A DNA stretch of 64,000 nucleotides from Locusta migratoria (lineage: Eukaryota; Arthropoda; Insecta; Orthoptera; Acrididae). Location of the stretch: the NCBI GenBank assembly GCA_026315105.1, contig CM048747.1, positions 276,949,991 to 277,013,990 on the forward strand, given 5' to 3'. Both the position numbers and the translations under genes were made by a program. The notes below the pieces were generated by a model. The model did not search any database, was not told where the DNA came from, and was given only the letters and a program-made list of their open reading frames with translations. This document shows, piece by piece, positions 45,037-55,315 of this stretch. Position 1 is the first letter of the stretch. Each line of letters starts with the position of its first letter.

Positions 45037-45685
45037 GTAAGTAATACTTAATTTTTCTCCCTTTCTTGTTTGATGAAACTTTATAAGTCTTTGGGTGATA
45101 ATATACAGAAACTACTCCTATGTTATTAGTAACTGTGAAAAAATGTTGACAAGTACTTTTAAAATTTTAATTCTCTCATTCTCTCAAATATGTTACAGCT
45201 GATGTATTGCTGTTAACTTAAATGAATTTTGACTAAGAGTAGATTTCCAATAGAGCATACCTATGCTACATAAATTATCTGTAGATTATCAGTTAACCTT
45301 GCCTTGCTGACTTACTCTGCTTCTCACATCCTCAAAAATGTCCTCCCATCATTAATGAAAATTACTCCTGACCATCCAAGCTGTAAGACTGTTGTCAGTT
45401 TAAACTGTTTATCTTTGTAGAAGTCCCAGCTTGTTTTGAAAGAAACCTACTTTCACCTACACTTGTAAATCATCTTCTTTCCTTTACTCATTTTTTTGCA
45501 GTGGAAACATTTCTACACCACACTGCTAACAGCCAATCAAAACCCATTGTTTAAAATTTTTCCAACCTCCTCCAACCAAGATTTTCCTCCACTTTAAACC
45601 AGTATTCTCTGACAATCTTTGAGAAATTATTTACTTCTAAACTGTCCTCACCTTCTCTTTCTACGTTCCACCCAAGAGAGTCTAA

Positions 45686-46880
45686 GGCCCTTTTTAAACA
45701 ATGAACGAAAGTGAACAAGAAAGATAATAGTCTACTGAAGCGCTCCCAGCATACTAGTCCTGAACTACAAACTCGTGCAAGATCTTGTGGCAGCGTGTTT
45801 AGACGATAAACGTAATCGAACATTAATACCCGATGTTGAAAGTGAGCCTATGACTGACAATCTGTTATGTAGGAAGTCATAGTTCAATATTGGAATGGAG
45901 GAAACAACACTAAATGATATTGATGGCCAAAGAAAACCTTGCAATGTATGTTTTTGGTCAACTTAGTGTGGTAAAGTTCTGGGAAGTGAAACAACATTTC
46001 AAAACATCGACATCTATTTTCAAGCAAAAAAATAAGCTTATGAACACATCAAACAATATTTATAAGAGCATAAAAAGACCTTCTTTACTTTATCTACTAC
46101 GATTTGCCCACTGATATTGTTTATAACGTCATGCACAACTGAATTTTTGTCCTTCACATTTGGACTGACTTTTTCATTTAAAATGCTATTCAATGAAAGT
46201 TGCCCCATCAAATTACAATCTTATTCAAATAAACAATTGGCTTCAGTGTTTTCTTTTACAATATTCCAAAACATAAACCATTTTTCAGTTTAAGATGTAT
46301 GACCTCGCTGTTTGGTGGACAATAATTGAGATAAATATTGAAGTCGTCATGAAACATTTGAAATTTACCGCTAAACCAAATCATAATAATAAAATAAAAA
46401 TTAATGACACAAATTTGCGAGCAAACCGTGTAATTGTCGAGTACAATATGAAAATCGCATGACATAAATAAGTTAACTTCCAATGTCAGCAGACGACCGT
46501 TCAATCAAAACAATCTTCTTGAGAAAGCTTAATGTGACGTTGACGTTAGGTGACGGACAGTGTGAATGCCGTCATTAGAAATACATTTTGGAATACATTC
46601 TGATCATAAACTCGACATAATGCAAAATATACGTAAATACGAAGAAAAATGGTGAACTAACTGGAGCGGTGACTGCAGCTGACAACAGCTACTAGCTCGC
46701 GCACGCGCAGTGAACCCACTAGTACCGAATTTACAACTGGTCCTATTTCTTTATTGCTATAATTATCATGCTTCGATACTAGCACGATCATACTAGTGCA
46801 GCCGTTCAAACGACTGACGGCCGCTATTAACGCAACTTGTTTCAATCTATTACAAGTTCGTTCATCATTTAAAATGGGCT
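45686..46880. mobile_element. Harbinger-like non-autonomous element, TAA duplication
   Basis: A 1195-bp insert flanked by TAA (45683-45685 and 46881-46883). The left end GGCCCTTTTTAAACAATGAA matches the inverted right end (AGCCCATTTTAAATGATGAA) at 20 of 24 positions when extended through CGAA. Removing it rejoins the PLE frame (HPRES to NITPVE). TIRs of this kind with TWA target sites suggest PIF/Harbinger. No transposase is visible. Confidence 0.82.
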
Positions 46881-47151
46881 TAACATCACCCCTGTGGAAC
46901 ACACTGTTGTGTGTAATCTGAAAAATAGTCCTGACCTCTTCATCCTAACTGCAGACAAAGGCTTCACCGCAGTGAATATGAATTGTAGTGACTACTTGTT
47001 TTGAGGGTCTTGCCGTCTTTCAGACACTTTTGTTTATGAGCCTTACAGCTATGATTCCATTCAAGAAGCCCGATGTTATGTGAAGCAATTTCTCAATGAC
47101 TTAGATCCATTCCAAACCTGAGACCTAAACCCCTCTTTCTCCTCACACCAC

Positions 47152-47154
<3 letters not shown>

Positions 47155-47230
<76 letters not shown>
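47155..47230. repeat. (TC)n microsatellite
   Basis: About 76 bp of TC repeat inside PLE 4. Confidence 0.95.
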
Positions 47231-47232
<2 letters not shown>

Positions 47233-48189
47233 ACACACCCACGCACACTCACACTCTCCCGTTTACTTACTCCCCAGACTCCACAAATGCTACCCCACAG
47301 GCTTGTATATTGTCACCTGCATTTTGACTGGGTACAGTGTTCTCACAGAATAAACCACACCAACACCTACAAACTATTGTGCAAAACCTCACATTTTTCC
47401 TTCATTGCCTCTCAACGGTTCCTGTCCCATTGTCACTGGGGAAGCAGCATCCTTGTATACCAACATCCCCCAAGCTTATGGCCATGCAGACACAGAACAC
47501 TGCCATTCTCAACATCCTGATACTGAAATTATCATATCTTTCTCAGTTCTCCTTACAAACCTCTACTGATTAACATTTACTTCTGAAAGCCAGATCTATT
47601 AACAAAACCATGGTACTTGCATGGCACCATCCCAAGCCAAATTATTTATGGGCTATCTTGAGGAACTTTCTTATCCAGTCAACATCAATGATATTTACAT
47701 GATCAGGAGTATGTTACAAGTACAGCCTTGCTTTTTTCTCCATAACATCATCTCAAATTGGCTCCATCTGATTCTTTGCAACGTAACGACCCACATTCGT
47801 AGTTGTATATCTCCACCTCTAAGATGGCTACATAAATAAATCTGTCCATATCTAGGGCACCAACCATAAACAATACCTAGATTTTGACAGTGTCACGCCG
47901 TTTTTTGCTGTACAGAGGTCTCTTCAATATAGCCTTATCACCAGTGGATGCCATATCTGCAGTGGAATACAGGAGTTATCAATATATGAGGTATATTTAT
48001 TGTACAAAAATTTACAACTGTCAAACTACTTTTCTATATAGCTTCAGAAATTTTAACGTCACTTTTCATAGCACGGCACAATGTGGACAGTGTGCATGAC
48101 CCTTGTATACTGATAACCTTACCCTTTACTGACAGACAACCTATTCACAAACAATATAGTAATAGGGATAGTTTATAACTTACCACAAA

Positions 48190-48235
48190 GACATGATGAC
48201 AAGCTGCAACAGGCACATAAGAAAACGCGTGCGCA

Positions 48236-48282
<47 letters not shown>

Positions 48283-48650
48283 CACTTCAGCAATTGACCA
48301 TGGCCTTTTTCAGAAAGTAGAACATTCATGCAATAACACAGCCACACAACACTGTCACACAATTGTCAGCTCCAACTGCCGCACTTTGAAACATGCTCTG
48401 CAGTATGGAATTAGAGAAGGGGTGGGGGAATAGGAAGGTTGTGTCATGGTGGTGGGAATGGATACAACACAGCCTTGCAGAGTATGTACATATTAGATAG
48501 GAGAAAAGAGTGGGGAGGCGGGTGAGGGGAGGAAAATAATAATAATAATAAATCAAGCAAATGCAAGTGCAGAAAGTTATCATAGGTGAGGACCAAATAA
48601 TTTTTGGATCGGGGAATGTACTGTAGTGATAACTCCCATCTCAATATGAT
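48190..48650 (-). repeat. PLE 3'-tail fragment in reverse orientation
   Basis: The - strand begins GAGATGGGAGTTATCACTAC and runs to a degenerate CTGAAAAAGGCCATGGTC core near 48300-48320, then a long (GT)n tract. It lies inside the + oriented PLE 4. Confidence 0.6.
48239..48282. repeat. (CA)n microsatellite
   Basis: About 44 bp of CA repeat, preceded by a GCGCACGCGC stretch. Confidence 0.95.
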
Positions 48651-48993
48651 GAGGGTCTCACAAAGCCTTCATAGACAGAAACTACCCCACAAACCTAGTC
48701 CGCAAACAGATCTCCTGTGCCATATCCCCACACATCCCAAATCCTCCCACTACTACCAGTAACCATCCAAAAAAAGAGCACTTTCCTTGTCTCCCAGTAC
48801 TACATTGGACTCGAACAACTAAATTGCGTCTTTAGCCAAGGTTTTAATTTTCTTTCCACTTGACCAGAAATGAGAGACATCCTGCCCAAGATCCTTCCCA
48901 CCCCTCCTAAAGTGGTGTTCTGCCGCCCTCCCAACCTCCATAACATCCTAGTCCATCCCTATGCAACCCCAAAACCCAGCCCACTGCCACAAG

Positions 48994-49233
48994 AATCATA
49001 TACCTATGGAAAATCCCGCTGCAAGACCTGTCCAATCCACCCACCAATCATTTCCTATTCCAGCCCTGTCCCACATAGAACGCTTCACAGTGCAGGCATG
49101 TCAGTTGGTAAATCATATACCTATGGAAAATCCCGCTGCAAGACCTGTCCAATCCACCCACCAATCATTTCCTATTCCAGCCCTGTCCCACATAGAACGC
49201 TTCACAGTGCAGGCATGTCAGTTGGTAAATCAT
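48994..49233. repeat. 117-bp tandem duplication across a PLE junction
   Basis: Unit 1 is 48994-49110 and unit 2 is 49111-49227; the 6-bp AATCAT follows again at 49228-49233. Each unit holds + oriented PLE linker sequence (CKTCPIHPP) joined to - oriented PLE nuclease sequence. The units appear identical. Confidence 0.95.
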
Positions 49234-49720
49234 GTGGGTGCTATTGCAAGTGGCTCTGCCTTTGATCATGTACACCTTCTGAGTTACAGGACTGGAGTAA
49301 GTGGTGGTGGAAGGGTGCATCGGGCAGGTTTTACAATGGGGGTGGTTACTATGGTAGGAGCCAGAAGGTAGGGAAGGTGGTTTGGGGATTTCATAGGGAT
49401 GGACTTGGAGGTTACGGAGGTTAGGTGGGCGACGGAAAGACACTCTCGGTGGACTGGGAAGGATGTCATGAAGGATGGATCTCATTTCGGGGCAGGATTT
49501 AAGGAAGTCGTATCCCTGCTGGAGAGCCACATTCAGAGTCCGCTCCAGTCCCGGAAAGTATCCGGTGACAAGAGGAGCACTTATGGGGTTCTTCTGTTGA
49601 AGATTCTGAATTTGGGGGGATGAGGAAGTGGCTGTGGCAATTCGCTTCTGTACCAGATCAGGAGGATAACTGCGGGATGTGAAAGCTGTTATTAGGTTAT
49701 TGGTGTACTGGTTCACATCC
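49067..49720 (-). pseudogene. Penelope-like C-terminal region with GIY-YIG (- strand)
   Basis: The frame from about 49720 down to 49165 on the - strand has NNLITAFTSRSYPPDLVQKR, YDFLKSCPEMRSILHDIL, PSPPRVSFRRPPNLRNLQV, CKTCPMHPS, VYMIKGRATC and YQLTCLHCEAFYVGQ (GIY-YIG core). The nuclease core is truncated at the tail-to-tail junction. It is close kin of PLE 5 at 56090-56600. Confidence 0.88.
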
Positions 49721-50519
49721 TGATGATAAATTCTTGTTTTGAAGATAAGCAACTATTTTATTTTCTTTAAAGAAGTACACACTAACTTTTTCTTTCACTT
49801 ACAATATGCATTACCAAGAAACAACAGACAACTAACCAAAGAGTAATTACTATGTAGAACATTATTATTTCATGGAACATGTATAAAAGCACTTTGCACA
49901 ACATATAACAAGACATAGAAAAAATTCCTTGCAGCTGTGGTAAAGTATATATTGGTACAACAAAAAGAAGCGTCAACACTCGCATATCTGAACATGAAAG
50001 GAACTGTCGTCTGGGCCACATGGAAAAATCTGCAATGGCTGAACATGTTTTTCAAAAAGGAAATCATAAAATAAAATTTGACGGGATGAGCATTTTAGCT
50101 AGGACATCTCAGTACCATGCATAGATAAGCAATAGAGATCCACAAACACCAGAATACTTTTAATAGGAAAGAAGCAGCTCTGAAGTAACATAAAATATGG
50201 ATGTCGACACTGCACCAACAAAACGACAACAGATTATTTTTAATCGAGAATGACGATGTCATCCAGAGATAATTACAAAGTCAGCATCACGTGACGTATG
50301 GTGACGCCCTCTATGCCCTATATAAATGCGAGAGCCCCTCGGCCCACAGTGGCAGTAGCCGGAAGACCCTTGAAGATGTCTCCCGCAGTTGGAGACGAAA
50401 CGTCGGGAGGAAGTTTTACTTCTGGACCACATCCCATCAGCCCAGAAATTTTACCTGAAGACAACACCAACCATGAAAGTTTACATTGTATGGCATAGAA
50501 AAATAATTAATTCTCAACA
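49721..50519 (-). repeat. Copia 3' LTR, 799 bp, containing PLE sequence
   Basis: The - strand ends are TGTTGAGAAT and TTTATCATCA (TG...CA). The low-coordinate 248 bp match the truncated LTR at 55068-55315. About 49905-50470 is + oriented Penelope sequence: KIPCSCGKVYIGTTKRSVNT (GIY-YIG), then HERNCRLGH, SAMAEHVFQKGNH and a CTTGAAGAT-hairpin-GAAA motif at 50369-50400. Confidence 0.82.
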
Positions 50520-50552
50520 TTCTCCTCCTTAATTATTTTTCTTCTTAGTTCT

Positions 50553-51201
50553 TCAAACACTTTGAGTCAGTGGTTTTGTCAGTATATCAGCAAGTTGACT
50601 TGAACTTTCCACATGTTTCAGTTTTATAGTCGTTCCAATATGTTGTTGAATAAACTTTTGTGGAATGTCAATATGTTTCTTGCCTCTTGTTATTTTTCCT
50701 TCATATGTGTTCTTCAACATATGTATGGCAGTCTGATTGTCAATGCACAGTTCTGTCGGTTCATTCAAACCAGAAATTCCAAGTTCTTGTCCAAGGCGCC
50801 GTATCCAACATATATCATCGATTGAAGAGACGTCAGCTCGATATTCTGCTTCAGCAGTTGAAGTTGCCACAAGATGCTCCTTTCGAGCATACCAAACAAT
50901 GGGTCCTCCTCCCAAGATAAGAACTCTGCTAGTGGAGCATCTAGTTGAGATATCACCACCATAATCAGAATCAGCATAGGCAAGCAATGTTGAACCTCCA
51001 TCAAAGAATATACCAAACTTTATAGTTCATTTCAGGTACTGAAAAATTTCGTTTTACCATCTTCCAGTGACTGACCATTGGTTATTACTAAATCTGCTTA
51101 GGTAATTTACAGCAAAACTGATGTCTGGACGAGATATTGTTGCAGCTTCTCTATATGGTTCAGTGCTTTCCAGTGGTGCATCATTAACAAGATTCTCTTT
51201 G
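50553..51201 (-). pseudogene. Copia RNase H
   Basis: After the RTE tail: ENLVNDAPLE region, RPDISFAVNYLSRF, then LLAYADSDYGGDISTRCSTS, GGGPIVWYARKEHLVATSTA, EAEYRA, LCIDNQTAIHMLKN, GKKHIDIPQKFIQQ and SSQLADILTKPL. The acidic RNase H residues (the DSD, E-x-E-Y and IDNQ regions) are retained; frame breaks lie near 51016. Confidence 0.9.
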
Positions 51202-51540
51202 TTGTTATGGTCTTCAGTCCGGAGACTGGTTTGATGCAGCTCTCCACCCTACTCTATCCTGAGCAAGCCTTTTCATCTCCTCATAAGAACGGCAACCCAA
51301 ATCCACTTGAATCTGCTTACTATATGCGTCTCTTGGTCTCCCTCTGCAATTTTTACCCCACACACTTTCCTCCAATCCTAAATTGACTATTCCCTGATGT
51401 CTAAGAATGTGTCCTACCAAGCGATCCCTTATTTTAGTCAGGGTATGCCAAAAATTCCTTTTCTGTTCAGTACCTCTTCATTAGTTATGCGATCTACCCA
51501 CGTAATCTTCAGCATTCTTCTGTCACCATTCCACGCTCCA
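51202..51540 (-). mobile_element. RTE LINE 3' tail, - oriented
   Basis: The - strand reads VGHILRHQGIVNLGLEESVW, RGRPRDAYSKQIQVDLGCR, WRAASNQSPD then GACCATAACAACAAAG. It is 5'-truncated and splits the Copia RT/RNase H segment between MDPVATSME and NLVNDAPLE. Confidence 0.88.
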
Positions 51541-51599
51541 TAGATGTAGCTACTGGATCCATATCATCAAACTTAAACTGTTTTAAGATTTTCTTTGTA

Positions 51600-52144
51600 T
51601 ACATAGACTGATTTACAAAAATTCCCTGTTAACTTATTTTAATTTCCATGCCAAGATATGATATTTGATTATGAAATACTCTGTCAAATGTTATTTCAAA
51701 CTTCTGAGTTAGCTTGTCCTAACGACATGAGAATTTCTCATTCCAGTTCTTTGGACCTTGTTTTAGGCCATACACACTCTTCTTTAGTTTACAAACTCTA
51801 TTTGTACCATCATTGAATCCATCAGGTTGGTTCATATAGATTTCCTCCTGCAGATCGCTGTATAGAAATGCTGTCTTTACATCAAAAGTTATTATTTTCA
51901 TTTTATTTCTAGGTGCAAGACTAAGAAGCAGTCTAATTAATTCGTAACATGCTACAGGACTAAAGGTTTCTGTGTAGTCCAGTCCTCCTCCTTGCTCAAA
52001 ACCCCTTGCAACTAGTCTGGCTTTGTAACGTCCGTCTTGCTTTTTATGTAATACCCAGCGACAGGTTAAAGGTTTTACATTCTTTGGAAGTTCTACAAGT
52101 GTCCAAGTTTTCAATTTTATTAGGGATTTGTATTCATCAGACAT
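51600..52144 (-). pseudogene. Copia reverse transcriptase, active-site block missing
   Basis: Frame 52144-51719 has WTLVELPKNVKPLTCRWVLH, KARLVARGFEQ, YTETFSPVACYELIRLLLSL, FDVKTAFLYSDLQEEIYMNQ (first catalytic Asp) and CKLKKSVYGLKQGPKNWNEK. The sequence then jumps to a later RT segment (FEITFD..., YLGMEIKIS). The YVDD active-site block expected in between is absent, a deletion at about 51720. Confidence 0.9.
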
Positions 52145-52337
52145 TGCTTTGTACCAGTTTTGTTTTTCAAGGCATTTGAAATTGAAATGTCTTCAACTTC
52201 GCCTATCACGCCAAATTTTGCATTATTATTGCATTGCACAATATCCATTTCGTAGCCTAAAAATCTAGCAGGCTCTCTAAGATTTTGTCGATCACGTAGT
52301 TTTTGTGGCGAGACTCTATTTTGTATTTTATGGGGTA

Positions 52338-52499
52338 AAAATCGCAGAGGAAGACCAAGAGATGGATACAGTAAGCAGATTCAGACAGATGTAGGCTGCC
52401 GTTCTTATGTGGAGATGAGGAGGCTTGCTCAGGATAGGGTATTGTGGAGAGCTGCATCAAACCAGTCTCCGGACTGAAGACCACAACAACAACAATCAG
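52338..52499 (+). mobile_element. RTE LINE 3' tail, + oriented
   Basis: Encodes RRGRPRDGYSKQIQTDVGCR, then LAQDRVLWRAASNQSPD and a stop, then GACCACAACAACAACAA. It is the same terminal block as the RTE element at 57302 and is 5'-truncated. Confidence 0.85.
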
Positions 52500-52719
52500 A
52501 TGACACGCTGCATTCTTCAGAGTCATCAGACAGTGAATCATTAGATATCAGGTTTCCTTCTGGATGCTGGTACTCGATTTCATTTCTCTTTTCTCCTGTG
52601 AAGGTTTTTACTACAGTAGCTTCTTCTTTATCTTCTGTTCTTTCGTCAAATATGACATTGTCAGAAGCATCAACATCCATTTCATCAGGTAGATATATTC
52701 TGTAACAGGGCGAATCCAA
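52500..52719 (-). pseudogene. Copia integrase C-terminal linker
   Basis: An acidic, low-complexity stretch (DEMDVDASDN, DDSEECSVSSD) in the position of the variable Copia integrase-RT linker. It is interrupted at about 52494 by an RTE tail. Confidence 0.6.
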
Positions 52720-52768
52720 ATCATAACCGACGAAAATTCCTTTTTTTCAATTTCTTTTCAGTCTTTCT

Positions 52769-53427
52769 TCATTTGTGATCTTCGATCAAAACATAGCAGT
52801 CACATCCAAAACTTCTCATTCTAGTGAGATCTGTTCTTTGTCCAAACCACAATTCAGCAGGACTTTTTCCTTTTACTGAACTTCTTCCAGTTTGATTTAA
52901 CATAAAGACCGCATAATTTATTGCTTCGGCCCACAGATTCTCATTCAGCTTTCGTGCATGTATTGCCAATCGTGCTGACTCGACAACAGTTCGCATTTCT
53001 CTTTCAATTCTTCCGTATTGTTGAGGAGTGTACGTGTTGGTCCTGATGTGAAAAACTCCCAAGTTCATCTAGTACCTTTTTAGTGAGAACATTCTTGATT
53101 TCAGTTCCATTGTGACTTTAAACATTTTACTTTCTTGCCAAACAGAAGCTTTCATGAAAGTGGTACAAAGTCAAATTTGGCAACAGCTTCATCTTTCGTC
53201 TTGAGAAAATAAACAGTTTGGAAATTGGAAAAATCATCTTTAAACAACAGAAAATACTTTGCTCCTCCTAACGACATGAGATTTATTTCACACAAGTCAA
53301 CATGAATTACATCCAGGTTATTTTCAGCGATCTTCATGTTTGTCGTATGAGATTTGTGACGTTGTTTGCCATAGATACAACCAACACAAACATAATCAAT
53401 GCCATTTCTGTTTAGTATATGCGACAT
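52769..53427 (-). pseudogene. Copia integrase core
   Basis: Frame 53427-53152 has the second zinc pair (CVGCIYGKQ), HVDLCEI with the first catalytic Asp, and FKDDFSNF. Frame 53068-52769 has TYTPQQYGRIEREMRTVVES, carrying the catalytic Glu region, and LWAEAINYAVFMLNQTG. The DDE second Asp region between the frames is partly lost to a break at about 53070-53150. Confidence 0.88.
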
Positions 53428-54349
53428 TTTGATGTGCTAATTTTTCATGCCACGTTTTAATTGAAATTGCTGTCATACATTTGTTGAACTTTGTATGAAA
53501 TAACATTTTGTACAGCTGTTGCTCGCATATGCCTATTGCCACAGTTTCCAGATCGTCAGTAGTTTTAAAAATTGAAATGTCTGCATTTGCACTCTGAACA
53601 TAGCCCTTATCTAAAACTTGTGTAAGAGAAAGTAAATTAAAGTGTATTTTTGGCACATATAAAACATTCTCCAAAACTACGTCATACCACTGTTCTCCAT
53701 CAAACTCCTCTAATTCAATGTCTCCCACTCCAGTACCTTCTAATTCAGTAGCAATGCCAATCAAAACTTTCGTACAATGATCTAATTTTACATAATTTAT
53801 TAACCAGTCCTTTCTAAATGTCATGTGTTGTGGGACACCACAATCTTGATACCAAGTATTTTCTCGATTTGACTGCAAATTTATTTCATTAATATTGGCA
53901 ATAGATAATCCAACATTGACTAATGCTTTACGTTTAAAACCTTTTGATTCTTTGCTGTCACGTTTTTCGTTTGTCTTATTTCTGTCTAATGTTACATTTG
54001 AACATTCTGTGGCAAAATGACCCTTTTGTTTGAAGTTGTTGCATGAATAGTTGTCCCTACAGTATGCTAAATATTTGGCACAAGGTTTATTTCTACAATG
54101 ATTCTTTACATGTCCGTTTTTGCCGCATTTAAAACATTGAACTGTAGGCTTTTCCTGCTGACTTGCTTTGACAAAACATTTTTTTTGTTTTGTTTTGAGT
54201 CGAGCATTTTGTGACACGTGTGACTGTTCTGTTTCATTTAATCTGTTTTCCTCCAGGCGCAAGTGCTCAAATAGTGTGTCGATATTTTTGTTAGAAGCTG
54301 CTGCATTATCTCGTGCAGTACGGAAGTGATGAGGTTTAGGCGGTAACAT
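53396..54349 (-). pseudogene. Copia zinc knuckle, protease and integrase start
   Basis: A 317-residue open frame. CFKCGKNGHVKNHC is a Gag zinc knuckle, with a second imperfect one after it (SCNNFKQKGHFATEC). The protease site reads WYQDCGVPQHM where DSG is normal, so the catalytic neighbourhood is altered. The integrase zinc-binding start is KTWHEKLAHQNV near the end. The frame shifts at about 53400-53427. Confidence 0.88.
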
Positions 54350-54823
54350 TCCAAGAATTCGCGACGTAATTCAGCTCTCTTTAACAGCTTCGCCTTCTGC
54401 TGCTAAATCTTCCGTGTATTTTTGAGTCTGCATACAGTTTTGAATAACTGACTTACTAGTATCATATTTGTAACCAAAGAAATTTCTCTGTAAACCTTCA
54501 ATTGTTAAATTTGATTTCCTGCCATACAGCGTTTCTAACTTTTTAAGCATTTGACTAGCAGACTTGCAATTTGCAATTTTCTTAGCTATGTTGCTACCGA
54601 TATTCAGACCTATAAAAATTTGCGCATCATTATCTTTCTCGATCCAAGACTTTACATGTTGTTTAGTTTCTCCTCCTGTTGGTCTAACTTCCTGTCCAGT
54701 TGCTACTGAATACTACTTTTTCGACTTTGGTGTTAAGTCTAGTTTAAATCGCCAAGAGACGTAACTGACATTTCCGTAATGATCCTCTGACAATAGTTCC
54801 AGTTGTAACTTAATAGAATCCAT
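54200..54823 (-). pseudogene. Copia gag
   Basis: The start ATG (54823-54821, - strand) opens MDSIKLQLELLSEDHYGN, a Copia Gag N-terminus. Downstream are SASQMLKKLETLYGRK and GMLPPKPHHFRTARDN, also Gag-typical. In-frame stops occur between 54823 and 54349. Confidence 0.82.
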
Positions 54824-55067
54824 TGGTAACAGACAAATTTACTATCGGTGAACTTAATAAACTCAAATAGCTTTTCTGACTGAACTTTGACAGTTAAAAA
54901 ATTAATTCCAGATATTTAATTCACTGAAAAAGACTAGCCAGCTGACGACACTTTCGACCATTTACTGATATCCAATGCATCACTGACCTGATTGTGTGCT
55001 CCTTAATAATAGCTGACAAATAGTTACGTATCTTATTTTCTGCTTGCGTTTATCTGGGCCCATAACC

Positions 55068-55315
55068 TGATGATAAATTCTTGTTTTGAAGATAAGCAAC
55101 AATTTTCTTTTCTTTAAAGAAGTACACACTAACTCTTTCTTTCACTTACTATATGCATTACCAAGAAACAACAGACAACCAATCAAAGTGTGATTACTAT
55201 GTACAGCATTATTATTTCATGGAACATATATAAAAGCACTTTTCACAACATATAACAAAAAATTCCTTGCAGCTGTGGTAAAGTAAATATTGGTACAACA
55301 AAAAGAAGCGTCAAT
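55068..55315 (-). repeat. Copia 5' LTR, truncated to 248 bp
   Basis: Starts at TGATGATAAATTC (the inner edge, next to the primer-binding site). It aligns with the other LTR as far as ACAAAAAGAAGCGTCAA, which is already PLE-derived sequence, and then breaks into PLE 5 at 55316. Confidence 0.88.

Larger units (their letters stand above)
45420..49066 (+). mobile_element. Degraded Penelope-like element (PLE 4)
   Basis: The coding path begins about 45440 and is interrupted by the 45686-46880 insert. It then reads ITPVE-type, FILTADKGFTAV and a long decayed RT with VYQHP...AYG (the YTNIP region) and GTCMAPSQAKLFMGYLEE (47610-47665). The Cys-rich linker region follows at 48850-49066: MRDILPKILPTPPKVVF, PNLHNILVHPY, CKTCPIHPP. 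A (CT)n run and a reverse-oriented PLE tail interrupt it. It ends at a tail-to-tail junction at about 49066. Confidence 0.8.
49721..55315 (-). mobile_element. Ty1/Copia retrotransposon (one LTR truncated)
   Basis: On the - strand the 5' LTR (55315-55068) begins truncated. A primer-binding site GGTTATGGGCCCAG follows it directly, then come gag, protease, integrase, RT and RNase H, a purine tract (AATTAAGGAGGAGAA), and the complete 3' LTR (50519-49721, TGTTGAGAAT...TCATCA). Two RTE LINE tails are inserted in pol. Stops, frameshifts and an RT deletion make it inactive. Confidence 0.92.

Noticed and set aside
47155..48282. CRISPR-like or satellite array
   Set aside because: The repeats are simple dinucleotide runs without spacer structure, and the genome is eukaryotic.
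48961..49371. 136-codon frame with two 39-residue repeats as a novel repeat protein
   Set aside because: The repeats come from the 117-bp duplication of a junction between two oppositely oriented Penelope fragments; not a selected protein.
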